This document shows positions 8,594-17,255 of a stretch of 64,000 bases of DNA, piece by piece. The number at the start of each line of letters is the position of its first letter. Within the stretch, counting starts at the first letter, position 1. Position numbers and translations under genes: made by a program. The notes beneath the pieces were generated by a model. The model was not told the DNA's origin. It saw only the letters and a list, made by a program, of their open reading frames with translations, and searched no databases. Source of the stretch: Hyphomicrobiales bacterium (GTDB taxonomy: Bacteria; Pseudomonadota; Alphaproteobacteria; Rhizobiales; Beijerinckiaceae). Location of the stretch: NCBI GenBank assembly GCA_900470095.1, contig UBZM01000047.1:43934-107933 (forward strand), written 5' to 3'.

Positions 8594-10306
8594 CTACGCC
8601 ACAATCGCCTGCAGCTTGGCGAGATCGACATTCGCGCCGCAGACCAGCACGCCCAGGCGCTCGCCCGCAGCAGGCTTGTAGGCTCCCGAGATCAGCGCGC
8701 CGAAGGCGGCGGCCCCACCGGGCTCGACGGCCAGACGGAAATCGCGCCAGAGCCGCGCCTGGGCCTCGGTGATGGCGGCATCCGGCACGAGCGCAACGTG
8801 ATCGACCGTGTCCTTGCAGGCGTCATAGACCAGCTGGCCGACATTGCGGGCGCCGAGCGAATCCGCCGCCACCGAGGCGACATCGACCGCGACCGGTCCC
8901 TTGGCTTCCAGCGCCGCCTGCAAGGCACGCGAGCCGGCGGGTTCGACGCCGACCACCTTGACCTTCGATCCAGCGAACCAGGAGGCGATTCCCGAGATCA
9001 GGCCGCCGCCGCCGACCGCGACAAGCACGGTATCGAGATCTGGCTCCTGCAAATCCCACTCGCGCCCGAGCGTGCCCTGGCCGGCTATGGTCTCGACAGC
9101 AGCGAAGGGATGGATCTTGAGCGCGCCGGTTTCCGCGACGAAGCGATCGCAGGCAGCCTGCGCATCGTCATACTGCGCGCCGCCGACCACGGCCTCCGCG
9201 CCGAAACGCCGGATGGCCTCGATCTTGGCCGCGGGCGAAATCTCCGGCACGAAGATCGTCGCCTTCACGCCCCGTTCGCGCGCCGCATAGGCCACTGCCG
9301 CGCCGTGGTTGCCGCCGGAAGCCGCCGAAACCCCGGCAGCAGGCACCGGCAGGGACAGCAGGTTGTTGAAGGCGCCGCGCGTCTTGAAGGACCCTGCGTG
9401 CTGCAGGCATTCGAGCTTGAGCGAGATGTCCCCCACGGATCCGAGCGCCCCCTTGCCCAAGCGCATGATCGGCGTGACGCGGGCATGGCCGGCGATGCGC
9501 GCGGCAGCCGCCTCGATCATGGAATGGGACACCGGACGGTCGGACATGGCGCGATCCTGAGAGGCTGGGCGATCCGGCGCGAAAGTCCAGATCGCGATGG
9601 GAAGCCCGTGGCTATCGCGTCCCGGCGGATCAGGGAAGGGCTTTCCACGCCCTCCCCGGATGTGTCTGGCGACGATCAGCGCCGCGAACGCATCCAGCAT
9701 ATCGTCTGCCGCAGCCCCGCGCGGCGGCCTTGCGTGAACGCCATTCGCCGATAAGCCTTCCGCGATCAGGAGTGCCCGTCGTTCGGCCATGCCCTCAGGA
9801 TTGATCGCGCCCCGGACCTTCTTCGGGTTCACCAGAGGAGCGCCGCGCATCGTCCGAAAGGCAAGCTCGGGATGGGTTTCATAGACGCGCTCGCGCCAGG
9901 CTGGCTGCTGCCGCAACAAGCCGTCGATCTCCCGGATCTTTGGAAACAGGAAGAAACCCTGCTTGGAGACCTTGCGCGGCGGCTCGGAGGTCGCGACCGC
10001 CACACCGCAGGCTTCGAGGTACTCCGCAGCCTGGACTGCCGAGCGCGAGGGAATCGAGAACACCGAAGATTGCCGCTCGCCAAGCAGGCTGCGCACCGCC
10101 TGTTCGGGGCCGCGCCCGGATCCGACAATCCGATCCGGCAGGCCGATCGGCATATCGACGGCCACGACGTCAGGTGGCTCCGATCCCTCAAAAAGCTCGG
10201 AGAAATGCGAGATCACCCGCAACTGCGGACGCCGGGGCGTAGCGTCGCCCAGGATCGCAACGATCCAGCCCGCCTTGCAGCCGTCGACACCGGCGATCCA
10301 GCCCAT
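8594..10306 (-). CDS. DUF429 protein fused in frame to a PLP threonine/serine dehydratase
   Basis: One uninterrupted 570-codon frame holds two complete proteins. Residues 1-253 are a DUF429 protein (MGWIAGVDGCKAGWIV, VVAVDMPIGLPD, YETHPELAFRTM, DDMLDAFAAL), a predicted RNase H-like fold of unknown role. Residues 254-570 form a full 317-residue fold-type II PLP enzyme, with Lys55 of that half in AGSFKTRG, the SGGNHG phosphate-binding loop, and GGGGLISG. This is the threonine/serine dehydratase pattern, deaminating the amino acid to a 2-oxo acid. No stop codon separates the halves. A good internal ribosome site and ATG at 9547 mean the dehydratase may also, or only, be made separately. The start at 10306 follows a G-rich ribosome site. 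Confidence 0.78.
   Translation of the reverse strand: MGWIAGVDGCKAGWIVAILGDATPRRPQLRVISHFSELFEGSEPPDVVAVDMPIGLPDRIVGSGRGPEQAVRSLLGERQSSVFSIPSRSAVQAAEYLEACGVAVATSEPPRKVSKQGFFLFPKIREIDGLLRQQPAWRERVYETHPELAFRTMRGAPLVNPKKVRGAINPEGMAERRALLIAEGLSANGVHARPPRGAAADDMLDAFAALIVARHIRGGRGKPFPDPPGRDSHGLPIAIWTFAPDRPASQDRAMSDRPVSHSMIEAAAARIAGHARVTPIMRLGKGALGSVGDISLKLECLQHAGSFKTRGAFNNLLSLPVPAAGVSAASGGNHGAAVAYAARERGVKATIFVPEISPAAKIEAIRRFGAEAVVGGAQYDDAQAACDRFVAETGALKIHPFAAVETIAGQGTLGREWDLQEPDLDTVLVAVGGGGLISGIASWFAGSKVKVVGVEPAGSRALQAALEAKGPVAVDVASVAADSLGARNVGQLVYDACKDTVDHVALVPDAAITEAQARLWRDFRLAVEPGGAAAFGALISGAYKPAAGERLGVLVCGANVDLAKLQAIVA
9545..9558 (-). promoter_or_regulatory. Internal ribosome binding site and ATG before the dehydratase half
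   Basis: On the minus strand AGGA lies at 9558-9555, seven bases before the ATG at 9547-9545 that opens MSDRPVSHSM, the natural N-terminus of a 317-residue dehydratase. This suggests that the dehydratase was, or still is, an independent gene whose upstream neighbour lost its stop codon. Confidence 0.5.
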
Positions 10307-10406
10307 CCGCCCCCCTCTTCACCTTTCGATGAACTGTCGTTGCATTGCGGTCGCGTCTAGTGTGCATTGCAGCGAAATCCGATCGGCCGTCGTTAAGGAG
10401 TTTCCC

Positions 10407-11282
10407 ATGACAGCGATCCGCCCACGCCGCAGCGTCCTCTATATGCCTGGTTCGAACGCCCGTGCGCTCGAAAAGGCTCGCGAGATTGCCGCCGACGCGC
10501 TGATTCTGGATCTGGAAGATGCGGTGGCCCCGGATTCCAAGGACGTGGCGCGCGAGCAGGTCTGCGCCGCGGCGAGGGCCGGAGGCTATGGTCGGCGCGA
10601 ACTGGTCATTCGGGTGAATGGCGTCGACACGCCCTGGTTCGAAGCAGATCTTGCCGCAGCGACCGAGGCCAAGCCCGACGCGATCCTGATCCCGAAAGTG
10701 TCGGCCCCCGAAACCTTGATCGAAATCGGCCACAAGCTGACCGGCCTTTGGGCGGATCCGGCGATCCGGATCTGGGCGATGATCGAAACGCCGCTCGCCG
10801 TCCTGGACGCCGCGCGCATTGCCGCCGCGGCGAAAGATCCCTCGACGCGGCTTGCCTGCTTCGTGATGGGCACGAACGATCTCGCCAAGGAAACCCGCGC
10901 CCGCTTCGTGCCGGGCCGTGCGCCAATGCTGCCTTGGCTGGTGACGGCCATCCTCGCGGCCCGTGCCCATGGCATCGACATCGTCGACGGCGTCTACAAC
11001 GATCTCAAGAACGAGGATGGCTTTGCGGCCGAATGCGCGCAGGGCCGCGATCTCGGCTTCGATGGCAAGACGCTGATCCATCCCTCACAGGTCGCTGTGG
11101 CCAACGCCGCCTTCGCGCCGGATGATCATGAGCTTGCCCGCGCCAAGGCGATCATCACCGCCTTCGAACAGCCGGAGAATGCCGACAAGGGCGCGATCCA
11201 GCTCGACGGCCGCATGGTCGAGCGGCTTCATGCCGAGATGGCCAGGCGCATCGTGGCGCTGAGTGAGGCAATCGCGGCGTAA
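10407..11282 (+). CDS. HpcH/HpaI aldolase / CitE family CoA-ester lyase (malyl-CoA lyase or thioesterase type)
   Basis: This 291-residue TIM-barrel protein has CitE-type motifs: RRSVLYMPGSNARALEKAR at the N-terminus, LILDLEDAVAPDSK with the metal-binding acidic residues, the substrate-loop Arg (VIRVNGVDTPWF), the conserved Glu in IETPLAVLDA, and GTNDLAKE. A clear AAGGAG ribosome site at 10395-10400 fixes the ATG at 10407. Members cleave citramalyl-, malyl- or methylmalyl-CoA, or hydrolyse malyl-CoA. The nearby mesaconyl-CoA hydratase suggests a beta-methylmalyl/malyl-CoA role. The N-terminus looks more like the CitE/malyl-CoA thioesterase branch than canonical Mcl1, so the exact reaction is open. 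Confidence 0.82.
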   Translation: MTAIRPRRSVLYMPGSNARALEKAREIAADALILDLEDAVAPDSKDVAREQVCAAARAGGYGRRELVIRVNGVDTPWFEADLAAATEAKPDAILIPKVSAPETLIEIGHKLTGLWADPAIRIWAMIETPLAVLDAARIAAAAKDPSTRLACFVMGTNDLAKETRARFVPGRAPMLPWLVTAILAARAHGIDIVDGVYNDLKNEDGFAAECAQGRDLGFDGKTLIHPSQVAVANAAFAPDDHELARAKAIITAFEQPENADKGAIQLDGRMVERLHAEMARRIVALSEAIAA

Positions 11283-11310
11283 TCCGCGCCGTGCCCGGCC
11301 TTGCGCCGGG

Positions 11311-11359
11311 GGCCCGCCCCGATCTGGGCGACGGGACGGGATCATGGCCGGGGCGGGCC
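11311..11359. terminator. GC-rich hairpin between convergent genes
   Basis: Ten bases at 11311-11320 (GGCCCGCCCC) pair perfectly with 11350-11359. The hairpin sits between the stops of the CitE-type gene (+) and ppa (-). A bidirectional terminator or a REP-type element fits; there is no T-run. Confidence 0.45.
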
Positions 11360-11390
11360 CGGCCATGAGGGAAAATACCGGGCGCTGGCC

Positions 11391-11927
11391 TCAGGCCTTG
11401 GCCTTCTTTGCCCGCTCCATCGCCTCGACGATGAGCTGCTTTGCCTTGGTGGCGTCACCCCAGCCGGTGAGCTTCACCCATTTGCCGGGCTCGAGATCCT
11501 TGTAGTGCTCGAAAAAGTGCTGGATCTGATCGAGGGTGATCTGCGGCAGATCGGTGTAGTTGTGGACGTTCTCGTAGCGCTTGGTGAGCTTGGGCACCGG
11601 CACCGCGATGATCTTCTCGTCGCCGCCGCCCTCGTCCTCCATCATCATCACACCGATGGGACGGACCGCGATATACGAGCCCGGAATCAGCGGCCGTGTA
11701 TTGGCGACCAGCACATCGCAGGGGTCGCCATCTTCCGACAGCGTATGGGGAATGAAACCGTAGTTCCCGGGATAGCGCATCGGGGTGTAGAGGAAGCGAT
11801 CGACGAAGAGCGTGCCGGCTTCCTTGTCCATCTCGTACTTGATCGGCTCGCCACCAATGGCCACCTCGATGACCACATTGACTTCGTCGGGCGGATTCTT
11901 GCCGATGGAGATGGCATCTAGGCGCAT
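11391..11927 (-). CDS. ppa: Inorganic diphosphatase
   Basis: The 178-residue protein is a family I soluble pyrophosphatase. The signature Asp cluster is present in EDGDPCDVLV, along with the substrate-site YPGNYGFIPHT, the N-terminal EVAIGGEPIKYEMDKEAG, and a C-terminal Lys/Tyr segment (KRYENVHNYTDLP). It hydrolyses PPi to two phosphates, pulling biosynthetic reactions forward. It is monocistronic, convergent with the CitE-type gene, with the phosphatase gene divergent upstream. Confidence 0.97.
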   Translation of the reverse strand: MRLDAISIGKNPPDEVNVVIEVAIGGEPIKYEMDKEAGTLFVDRFLYTPMRYPGNYGFIPHTLSEDGDPCDVLVANTRPLIPGSYIAVRPIGVMMMEDEGGGDEKIIAVPVPKLTKRYENVHNYTDLPQITLDQIQHFFEHYKDLEPGKWVKLTGWGDATKAKQLIVEAMERAKKAKA

Positions 11928-12078
11928 GGGTCATACCTGTTGAGACAAAAAACTGGCGCGCCTTATGCGCGCTGTAGCGCAAAAGTCCAAGCCCGACCTT
12001 TAGGCGGACGGGGCATCAGGGTTTGCGCATGGCCCTTCCCACTGATATCGGGCTGCAGATGATCAAGCATGGAACTTT

Positions 12079-12804
12079 GTGGTGTTGAACCTGCTGCGCC
12101 GCAACGATCAGCGTTATGCGAGGCGCATGGCACGCATCGCGCGCTGGGACCGGCCGCTTACCGGCCGGGTCGACCGGCTGCGCGCCTGGGCCAACATGCT
12201 GCTGGTCGATCATGGCATCTTCCGCCTGGCCTATCTCAATGCCCACCGGGTCACGCCGCGCCTTTGGCGCGCCGCCCAGCCCGCGCCCACCGACATCGCC
12301 TGGTTCGCCCGTCAGGGCGTCAAGACGATCGTCAACCTGCGCGGAGGCCGCGAGCACGGCGCCTGGCCGCTGCAGCGCGAAGCCTGCGAACGCCACGGCA
12401 TCGCACTGGTCGAGTTCGTCCTGCGTTCGCGCGGTGCACCTGACCGCGAAACAATCCTCGGCTCCAAGGCCTTCTTCGAGGGCCTGAAGGAACCTGCGCT
12501 GGTACATTGCAAATCGGGCGCGGACCGGGCTGGCTTTTTCTCGGTGCTCTATCTGCTGGTGCACGAGAATCGCCCGCTCGACGAAGCCATGAAACAGCTC
12601 TCGTTGCGCTACGGCCATTTCCGCTTCGCCAAGACCGGGATTCTCGACGCGTTCTTCGAAGCCTATGCCCGCGAGGGCGAGGCCAAGGGCATCGCCTTCC
12701 TCGACTGGGTCGAGCGCAGCTACGATCCCGAGGCGCTTGAGAGAGACTTCAAGACGGGCTTTCTGTCTTCTCTGATCGCCGACCGCCTGATCCGGCGCGA
12801 GTAG
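12079..12804 (+). CDS. Tyrosine/dual-specificity phosphatase family protein
   Basis: The 241-residue protein has the cysteine-phosphatase P-loop HCKSGADRAG (His143, Cys144, Arg150) and an upstream segment VKTIVNLRGGREHGAWPL typical of the dual-specificity/lipid phosphatase-like proteins of alphaproteobacteria. The substrate could be phosphotyrosine, a phospholipid or another phosphoester; sequence alone does not say. I take the GTG at 12079; internal starts would cut an amphipathic N-terminus. It converges on the flippase gene with only 6 bp between stops. Confidence 0.75.
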   Translation: MVLNLLRRNDQRYARRMARIARWDRPLTGRVDRLRAWANMLLVDHGIFRLAYLNAHRVTPRLWRAAQPAPTDIAWFARQGVKTIVNLRGGREHGAWPLQREACERHGIALVEFVLRSRGAPDRETILGSKAFFEGLKEPALVHCKSGADRAGFFSVLYLLVHENRPLDEAMKQLSLRYGHFRFAKTGILDAFFEAYAREGEAKGIAFLDWVERSYDPEALERDFKTGFLSSLIADRLIRRE

Positions 12805-12810
12805 ACCTGC

Positions 12811-14253
12811 TCAACGCGCCGTACGCGGCAGGGCAGGAGCGCCCCCCATCCGCGTCCAGGTAAACTGGATATGCGCCATCATGCGCGCGAACGAAACGCA
12901 TCCGATCGCGGTGAGCAGCGCGACCGACAAAGTCCCGAACCACCACATAACCAGCGCGGCACCGGCCAGCGAAATCGCATTCGTCATCATCTGCCGTCGC
13001 GGATACAGCGACAGTGAACCGATCTCGTGCAGCGGTCCGACCAGGGTACTGCAGCCATAGAACAGCGAGAGCAGCGCCATGATCTCGCCGACCCCTTCCC
13101 ATTGTGTGCCCTCGAGCACGTAGTCGGCCCCGATTGCGGCGATGGCCACGCCCGCGAAGAGCACGACGACAATGGCGACCATACCCATGGTGATCCGACG
13201 GGCCCAATGTTGCCGATCCGCTCCCTCGCGCTTGCGCAGATCGTTCATCGCCAGCGGAGTGACCGCTGCGTTGAACAATTGCATCGGCATTTCCAGCAGG
13301 CGCATGGCGAGCGCGACATGCGCCGCCAGGAGGGCGTTACCGGCGAAGGGCAACGCCAGCAGCGGCGCCACCATGAAACCGAAGGACAGCAGCGCCGAGG
13401 GCAGTAGATAGGTTGGCGCCGTGCGCCAGCGTATCGCCGACTCCACCAGTTCCCGCTGTGACCAGTAACGCAGCCTCACGAAGCCGATCAGCGCCTTGCG
13501 ACGGCGCCAGAACAGATAAATCGCAGCCACCGCGTGGCCGAAGGCATCGGCGGCGAACAGCGCGAGCGCCGTCGGGCCGAGCGGCCAGATCAGCAGGATC
13601 ATCATGGCCGGCTGGACAATCGCCTGCACGACATTGCTGTTGCCGATCGTCGTGAAATCACCCTCCGCGGTCGCCTCGGCGGTGATCAGCCTGATGGCCG
13701 CGCGGCTGGCCAACGAAATCAGGAAGAGCGCACCAAAGCCGCGCAGAACCCAGCCCGCGGACGCCGCGAACAGGATTGCCGCAGTCATCCCGGCAAGAAA
13801 AACGATCCCCGCAGCGAGGGCCAGTCGAAACGCCTTGCCGAGACGCACCCTGTCATGGCTCTGGAAGAACACGGCCTCGAAGCGCAGCAGAACCGCGATC
13901 GCGACGAAATTGGCCAGCGCCGAAAAGATCGCGAAATCCGCGAAGACCTTGGGCGGGCACAGGGCCGCTGCGAAGAGCAGGCCCCATACCGAAAGAATCC
14001 GTGCCTGGATGAAGCGCAGCGCCAGCATCAAGCCGTTGCGGAGACCCGTGCGCCTGACGGGAGAGCCATCGGCGGCGATCGGCTCGGCCGGGACGGGCAC
14101 CGAGGCGGCCGCGGCAAAGCCGCCCCTGTCCAGTGCGAGTTGCGCAGCCATATCCACGTCCCCGGTCGGGATGTCGGGCAGGTCGTCTTCGCTCGGCCGG
14201 GGGCCGTGGCGCTCGCCTGCCGGAGTTCGCTCGCGATCAACCCCTTCGATCAC
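12811..14253 (-). CDS. Oligosaccharide flippase / polysaccharide biosynthesis (MATE-like MOP) membrane protein
   Basis: The 480-residue protein starts with GTG at 14253. The first 70 residues are hydrophilic and Pro/Asp-rich. The rest shows about ten to twelve hydrophobic helices with the loose pattern of Wzx/RfbX-type flippases (for example LALRFIQARILSVWGLLFAA, FSALANFVAIAVLLRFEAVFF). Such proteins move lipid-linked glycans across the inner membrane. No glycosyltransferase genes adjoin, so its glycan is unknown and it may work with genes elsewhere. Confidence 0.68.
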   Translation of the reverse strand: MIEGVDRERTPAGERHGPRPSEDDLPDIPTGDVDMAAQLALDRGGFAAAASVPVPAEPIAADGSPVRRTGLRNGLMLALRFIQARILSVWGLLFAAALCPPKVFADFAIFSALANFVAIAVLLRFEAVFFQSHDRVRLGKAFRLALAAGIVFLAGMTAAILFAASAGWVLRGFGALFLISLASRAAIRLITAEATAEGDFTTIGNSNVVQAIVQPAMMILLIWPLGPTALALFAADAFGHAVAAIYLFWRRRKALIGFVRLRYWSQRELVESAIRWRTAPTYLLPSALLSFGFMVAPLLALPFAGNALLAAHVALAMRLLEMPMQLFNAAVTPLAMNDLRKREGADRQHWARRITMGMVAIVVVLFAGVAIAAIGADYVLEGTQWEGVGEIMALLSLFYGCSTLVGPLHEIGSLSLYPRRQMMTNAISLAGAALVMWWFGTLSVALLTAIGCVSFARMMAHIQFTWTRMGGAPALPRTAR

Positions 14254-14473
14254 GTCGCTTCACTCCGCAGGTTGCACGCTGCGCCGGTATGGTTAACGCA
14301 AGGTAAATCTGGCAGCACTTTCGCTGGTCGCGCCGGGGAGGGTTCTCGCTACCACGCAGGTTGTGGCGGAAAAGTGGCAAAACCCGTCATTTATCAGCGT
14401 TCTAACCGAGCTCCATTGTCATCTGGGGACGTCCCCGTCAGTGTTTCCCTCGCAGATCGAGAGGCTTGATCCC

Positions 14474-15481
14474 ATGACGCGCGCCCCCATCCACATCGAT
14501 TTTCTGAATGCGTTGGACGTCGAGGCACTCGGGTTGACCGACCAGGAGATCATCTCCGCAGTGGAGGCCGGACTGGCGGCGCAAGGACGCGGGGAAACCG
14601 TGATCGAACCGCGCATGCACCTGATTCCAGGAGGCAGCAGCGGTCATTTCAACGTGCTGAGGGGTGCATTTCGTGCGCCGATCAGCCTGGCGGGCGTCAA
14701 GGTGATCGGAGACTTCGTCGACAACTACAAGGAAGGCCTGCCCTCGGAACTCGGCCTGCTCCTGTTGATGGACCCGTCCAATGGCGTGCCAAGAGCCATC
14801 ATCGACGGGAGCCATCTCACCGATATGCGCACCGGCGCAGTCACGGCCATCGGCGCGAAATACCTCGCACGCAAGGGTGCCAGGGTACTGAGCCATATCG
14901 GAGCACGCGGCACGGCCTACTGGAACGTACGCCTGCTCGACTCCCTGTTCGACTTCGACGAGATCCGCGTGCATTCCCGGCGGCGCGAAAGCCGCGACGC
15001 ATTCGCAGCACGGCTCTCAGCTGATCTCGGCAAGCCCGTCACAGTGACAGAGGACTGGCGTTCCTGCGTCGACGGCGCCGATATCGTTGTTGAAGCCTCG
15101 CGCCTCGACGCGCCCGAACCGCTGCTGAAAACGGACTGGATCAAGCCCGGCGCCTTCGTCGTGCCCTATGGCACGATGAGCGCCGTCGAGCTTTCGCTCA
15201 CCGATATCATGAGTAAGCTCGTCGTCGACGACTGGGGCCAGTGCCGGTCAGGCCAGTTCGGCTCGCTACGCGCCCATGTCGAGGCCGGCAAGCTCTCGGA
15301 GGCGACCCTCTATGCCGAGATGGGTGAAATCGTCGCCGGGCTGAAGCCCGGCCGCGAAGGCGACGACGAGACCATCCTGTTCTGGCATCGCGGCCTCTCG
15401 CTCTCCGACATCGCGCTTGGTCATTTCATGCTGGAGAAGGCCGGGCGCATGGGGATTGGTCAGAGGCTGCGGTACGCATGA
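14474..15481 (+). CDS. Ornithine cyclodeaminase / mu-crystallin family protein
   Basis: The protein has 335 residues from the ATG at 14474 (MTRAPIHIDF), preceded by a GAGAGG ribosome site. It shows the family order: an N-terminal dimer domain with an Arg/Lys substrate pocket (EPRMHLIPGG), GVKVIGDFVDNYKEG, then RTGAVTAIGAKYLARKGARVLSHIGARGTAYWNV as the NAD(P)-binding Rossmann motif, and SRRRESRDAFAARLS. Members deaminate ornithine to proline or reduce imines. Here the dinucleotide loop reads GARGTA rather than the usual GxGxQA, so activity on ornithine is not assured. The stop overlaps the PhnD-like gene by ATGA, implying joint function. Confidence 0.82.
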   Translation: MTRAPIHIDFLNALDVEALGLTDQEIISAVEAGLAAQGRGETVIEPRMHLIPGGSSGHFNVLRGAFRAPISLAGVKVIGDFVDNYKEGLPSELGLLLLMDPSNGVPRAIIDGSHLTDMRTGAVTAIGAKYLARKGARVLSHIGARGTAYWNVRLLDSLFDFDEIRVHSRRRESRDAFAARLSADLGKPVTVTEDWRSCVDGADIVVEASRLDAPEPLLKTDWIKPGAFVVPYGTMSAVELSLTDIMSKLVVDDWGQCRSGQFGSLRAHVEAGKLSEATLYAEMGEIVAGLKPGREGDDETILFWHRGLSLSDIALGHFMLEKAGRMGIGQRLRYA

Positions 15482-16302
15482 CGAATCCTGCCGCCCCGCA
15501 CCTTGTCGCCAATGCGCGGATGTATGCCGTCAACCCGACGGTTCGTGCTGCCTGGACAGATCTCTTCGCCTGGATCTCCAGTCGGTCGGGGGTTCCGCTG
15601 ACTGTCGTCGATCATGCAGCACCGGCTCCATTGGAGGACCTCTGGCAACGCGGCGATCTCGGCCTCGCCTTCATCTGCGGCTATCCCTTCGCAAGCGGCA
15701 GCTTCCCCGTGCAGCCGATCGCGGCCCCGATCCCGGCTTCGGCGTTGGCGGGCGGGCGGCCCCTCTATGCAACTCATCTCGTCACCCGCACCGATAGCCC
15801 GATCGCCACGCTCGCCGGGAGCTTCGGCCAGCGCCTTGGCTGGACGGTCGAGCACTCGCAGTCCGGCTTCAACGCCTTGCGCTGTCACCTGCTCCCGCAT
15901 GGGAAGACAGGGCCGCTCTATCGGCAGAGCATCGGCCCGCTCCTGACGCCGCGCCGGGTCATTGCCGCGCTGCTGAACGACGAAATCGATATTGGTCCGC
16001 TCGACTCGTATTTTCACGACCTGTTGCTCGCGCATGAGCCTGAAACGGCTGCACGGCTGCGGATCATCGAGACCACACTCCCGAGACCGATGCCGCTCCT
16101 GGTCGCCTCCGGCACGCTGGAAGCGGCTCCACTTGCAAACCTTCGCGATGCGCTGCTCGAGGCTGCAGCCCTGCCGCAGGCGCAGGCTCTGCTGGCTCGC
16201 CTCAAGCTCTCCGGTTTCGCCGTTGTTGAACACGGCACGTATGACGTGCTGCTTCAGGACGCCCGCAGGGCGGAAGCCGCCGGCTATGGTCGGCCGGGCT
16301 AG
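15478..16302 (+). CDS. PhnD-like periplasmic-binding fold protein without signal peptide
   Basis: The 274-residue protein resembles PhnD/transferrin-like substrate-binding proteins: WQRGDLGLAFICGYPFASG, SGFNALRCHLLP, and DIGPLDSYFHDLLLAHEPE matching the ligand-sensing lobe with its Ser/Asp/Tyr. The N-terminus MTNPAAPHLVANARMYAV has no hydrophobic stretch, so the protein should stay in the cytoplasm unless the start is wrong. It overlaps the cyclodeaminase by 4 bp and no permease or ATPase adjoins on this strand. It may act as a cytosolic ligand binder or an enzyme partner rather than an importer part. Its TAG stop shares a CTAG with the convergent ABC ATPase stop. Confidence 0.7.
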   Translation: MTNPAAPHLVANARMYAVNPTVRAAWTDLFAWISSRSGVPLTVVDHAAPAPLEDLWQRGDLGLAFICGYPFASGSFPVQPIAAPIPASALAGGRPLYATHLVTRTDSPIATLAGSFGQRLGWTVEHSQSGFNALRCHLLPHGKTGPLYRQSIGPLLTPRRVIAALLNDEIDIGPLDSYFHDLLLAHEPETAARLRIIETTLPRPMPLLVASGTLEAAPLANLRDALLEAAALPQAQALLARLKLSGFAVVEHGTYDVLLQDARRAEAAGYGRPG

Positions 16303-17255
16303 GGTTCGGCCGGACGCCCGGCACTACGCGCCCGGATCGCCGCAAGCGTGATACGCCCCAGCGGCCGGCTCTCGTCGTCGACGATGGTCGCCCCGTCCCG
16401 CCCCTCGGTCAGAAGCGCCGAGAGCACGTTGCGCAGATTGGCCGATGCCGGAAGCCGCAGGTCGGAACTCTCTGGCGCTCCCTCTTCGACCGCATCCGCC
16501 GCGCTGACCAGAGAGAGGCGCCGCAGGGCAGCGTCGGCACCGACAAAATCAGCGACGAATGCGTCGGCCGGAGCCGCCAGCAAGCGGTCGGGTGTGTCAT
16601 ACTGCACCAGTCGGCCGTCCTTCATGATGGCGACGACATCGCCCATGCGGATCGCTTCATCGATGTCATGGGTGACGAAAATCACCGTCTTCTTCAGCCG
16701 ACGCAGGATCGCGACGAATTCCTCCTGCAGGCGCCCTCGCACCACGGGATCGACCGCACCGAACGGCTCGTCCATCAGCATGACCGGCGGGTCGGCCGCC
16801 AAGGCGCGCGCCACCCCGACTCGCTGGCGCTGCCCCCCCGAGAGATGGCGCGGGTAGCGCGAAAGAAACTGCGCCGGTTCCAGCCCGACCAGGGCCAGCA
16901 TCTCCTCCGAGCGCGACCTGATCTTCTCGGCCGGCCAGCCCAGCAGTTTTGGCACGGTCGCAACATTCTCGGCGATGGTCATGTGCGGGAACAAGCCGAC
17001 CTGCTGGATGACATAGCCGATGCGGCGGCGAAGCAGCACGGGATCGGCCTGCGTTACATCCTCACCCTCGACGATGATCCGGCCGGAACTCGGTTCGATC
17101 AGCCGGTTCACCATCCGCATCGTCGTGGTCTTGCCGCAGCCGGAGGGGCCGATCAGCACGCAGGTCCGGCCTTCGGGCACAGAAAGATCGAGGCTGTCGA
17201 CGGCGGCGCGCGCGATGCCCGCGAACAGTTTGCTGACATTCTCGAGACGGATCAT
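16299..17255 (-). CDS. Quaternary-amine-type ABC transporter ATP-binding protein (OpuCA/ProV family)
   Basis: The 318-residue protein starts with ATG at 17255 (MIRLENVSKLF). It has Walker A GPSGCGKTT at 36-44, signature LSGGQRQRVGVARALAADP, Walker B VMLMDEPFGAVDP and the H-loop THDIDEA. The IQQVGLFPHMTIAENVATVPKLLGW segment and the C-terminal CBS-like tail (about 235-318) are typical of OpuA/OpuC/ProV ATPases that power osmoprotectant import. It is the last gene of the five-gene minus-strand operon and its start overlaps the stop of the permease upstream by one base. Confidence 0.92.
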   Translation of the reverse strand: MIRLENVSKLFAGIARAAVDSLDLSVPEGRTCVLIGPSGCGKTTTMRMVNRLIEPSSGRIIVEGEDVTQADPVLLRRRIGYVIQQVGLFPHMTIAENVATVPKLLGWPAEKIRSRSEEMLALVGLEPAQFLSRYPRHLSGGQRQRVGVARALAADPPVMLMDEPFGAVDPVVRGRLQEEFVAILRRLKKTVIFVTHDIDEAIRMGDVVAIMKDGRLVQYDTPDRLLAAPADAFVADFVGADAALRRLSLVSAADAVEEGAPESSDLRLPASANLRNVLSALLTEGRDGATIVDDESRPLGRITLAAIRARSAGRPAEP

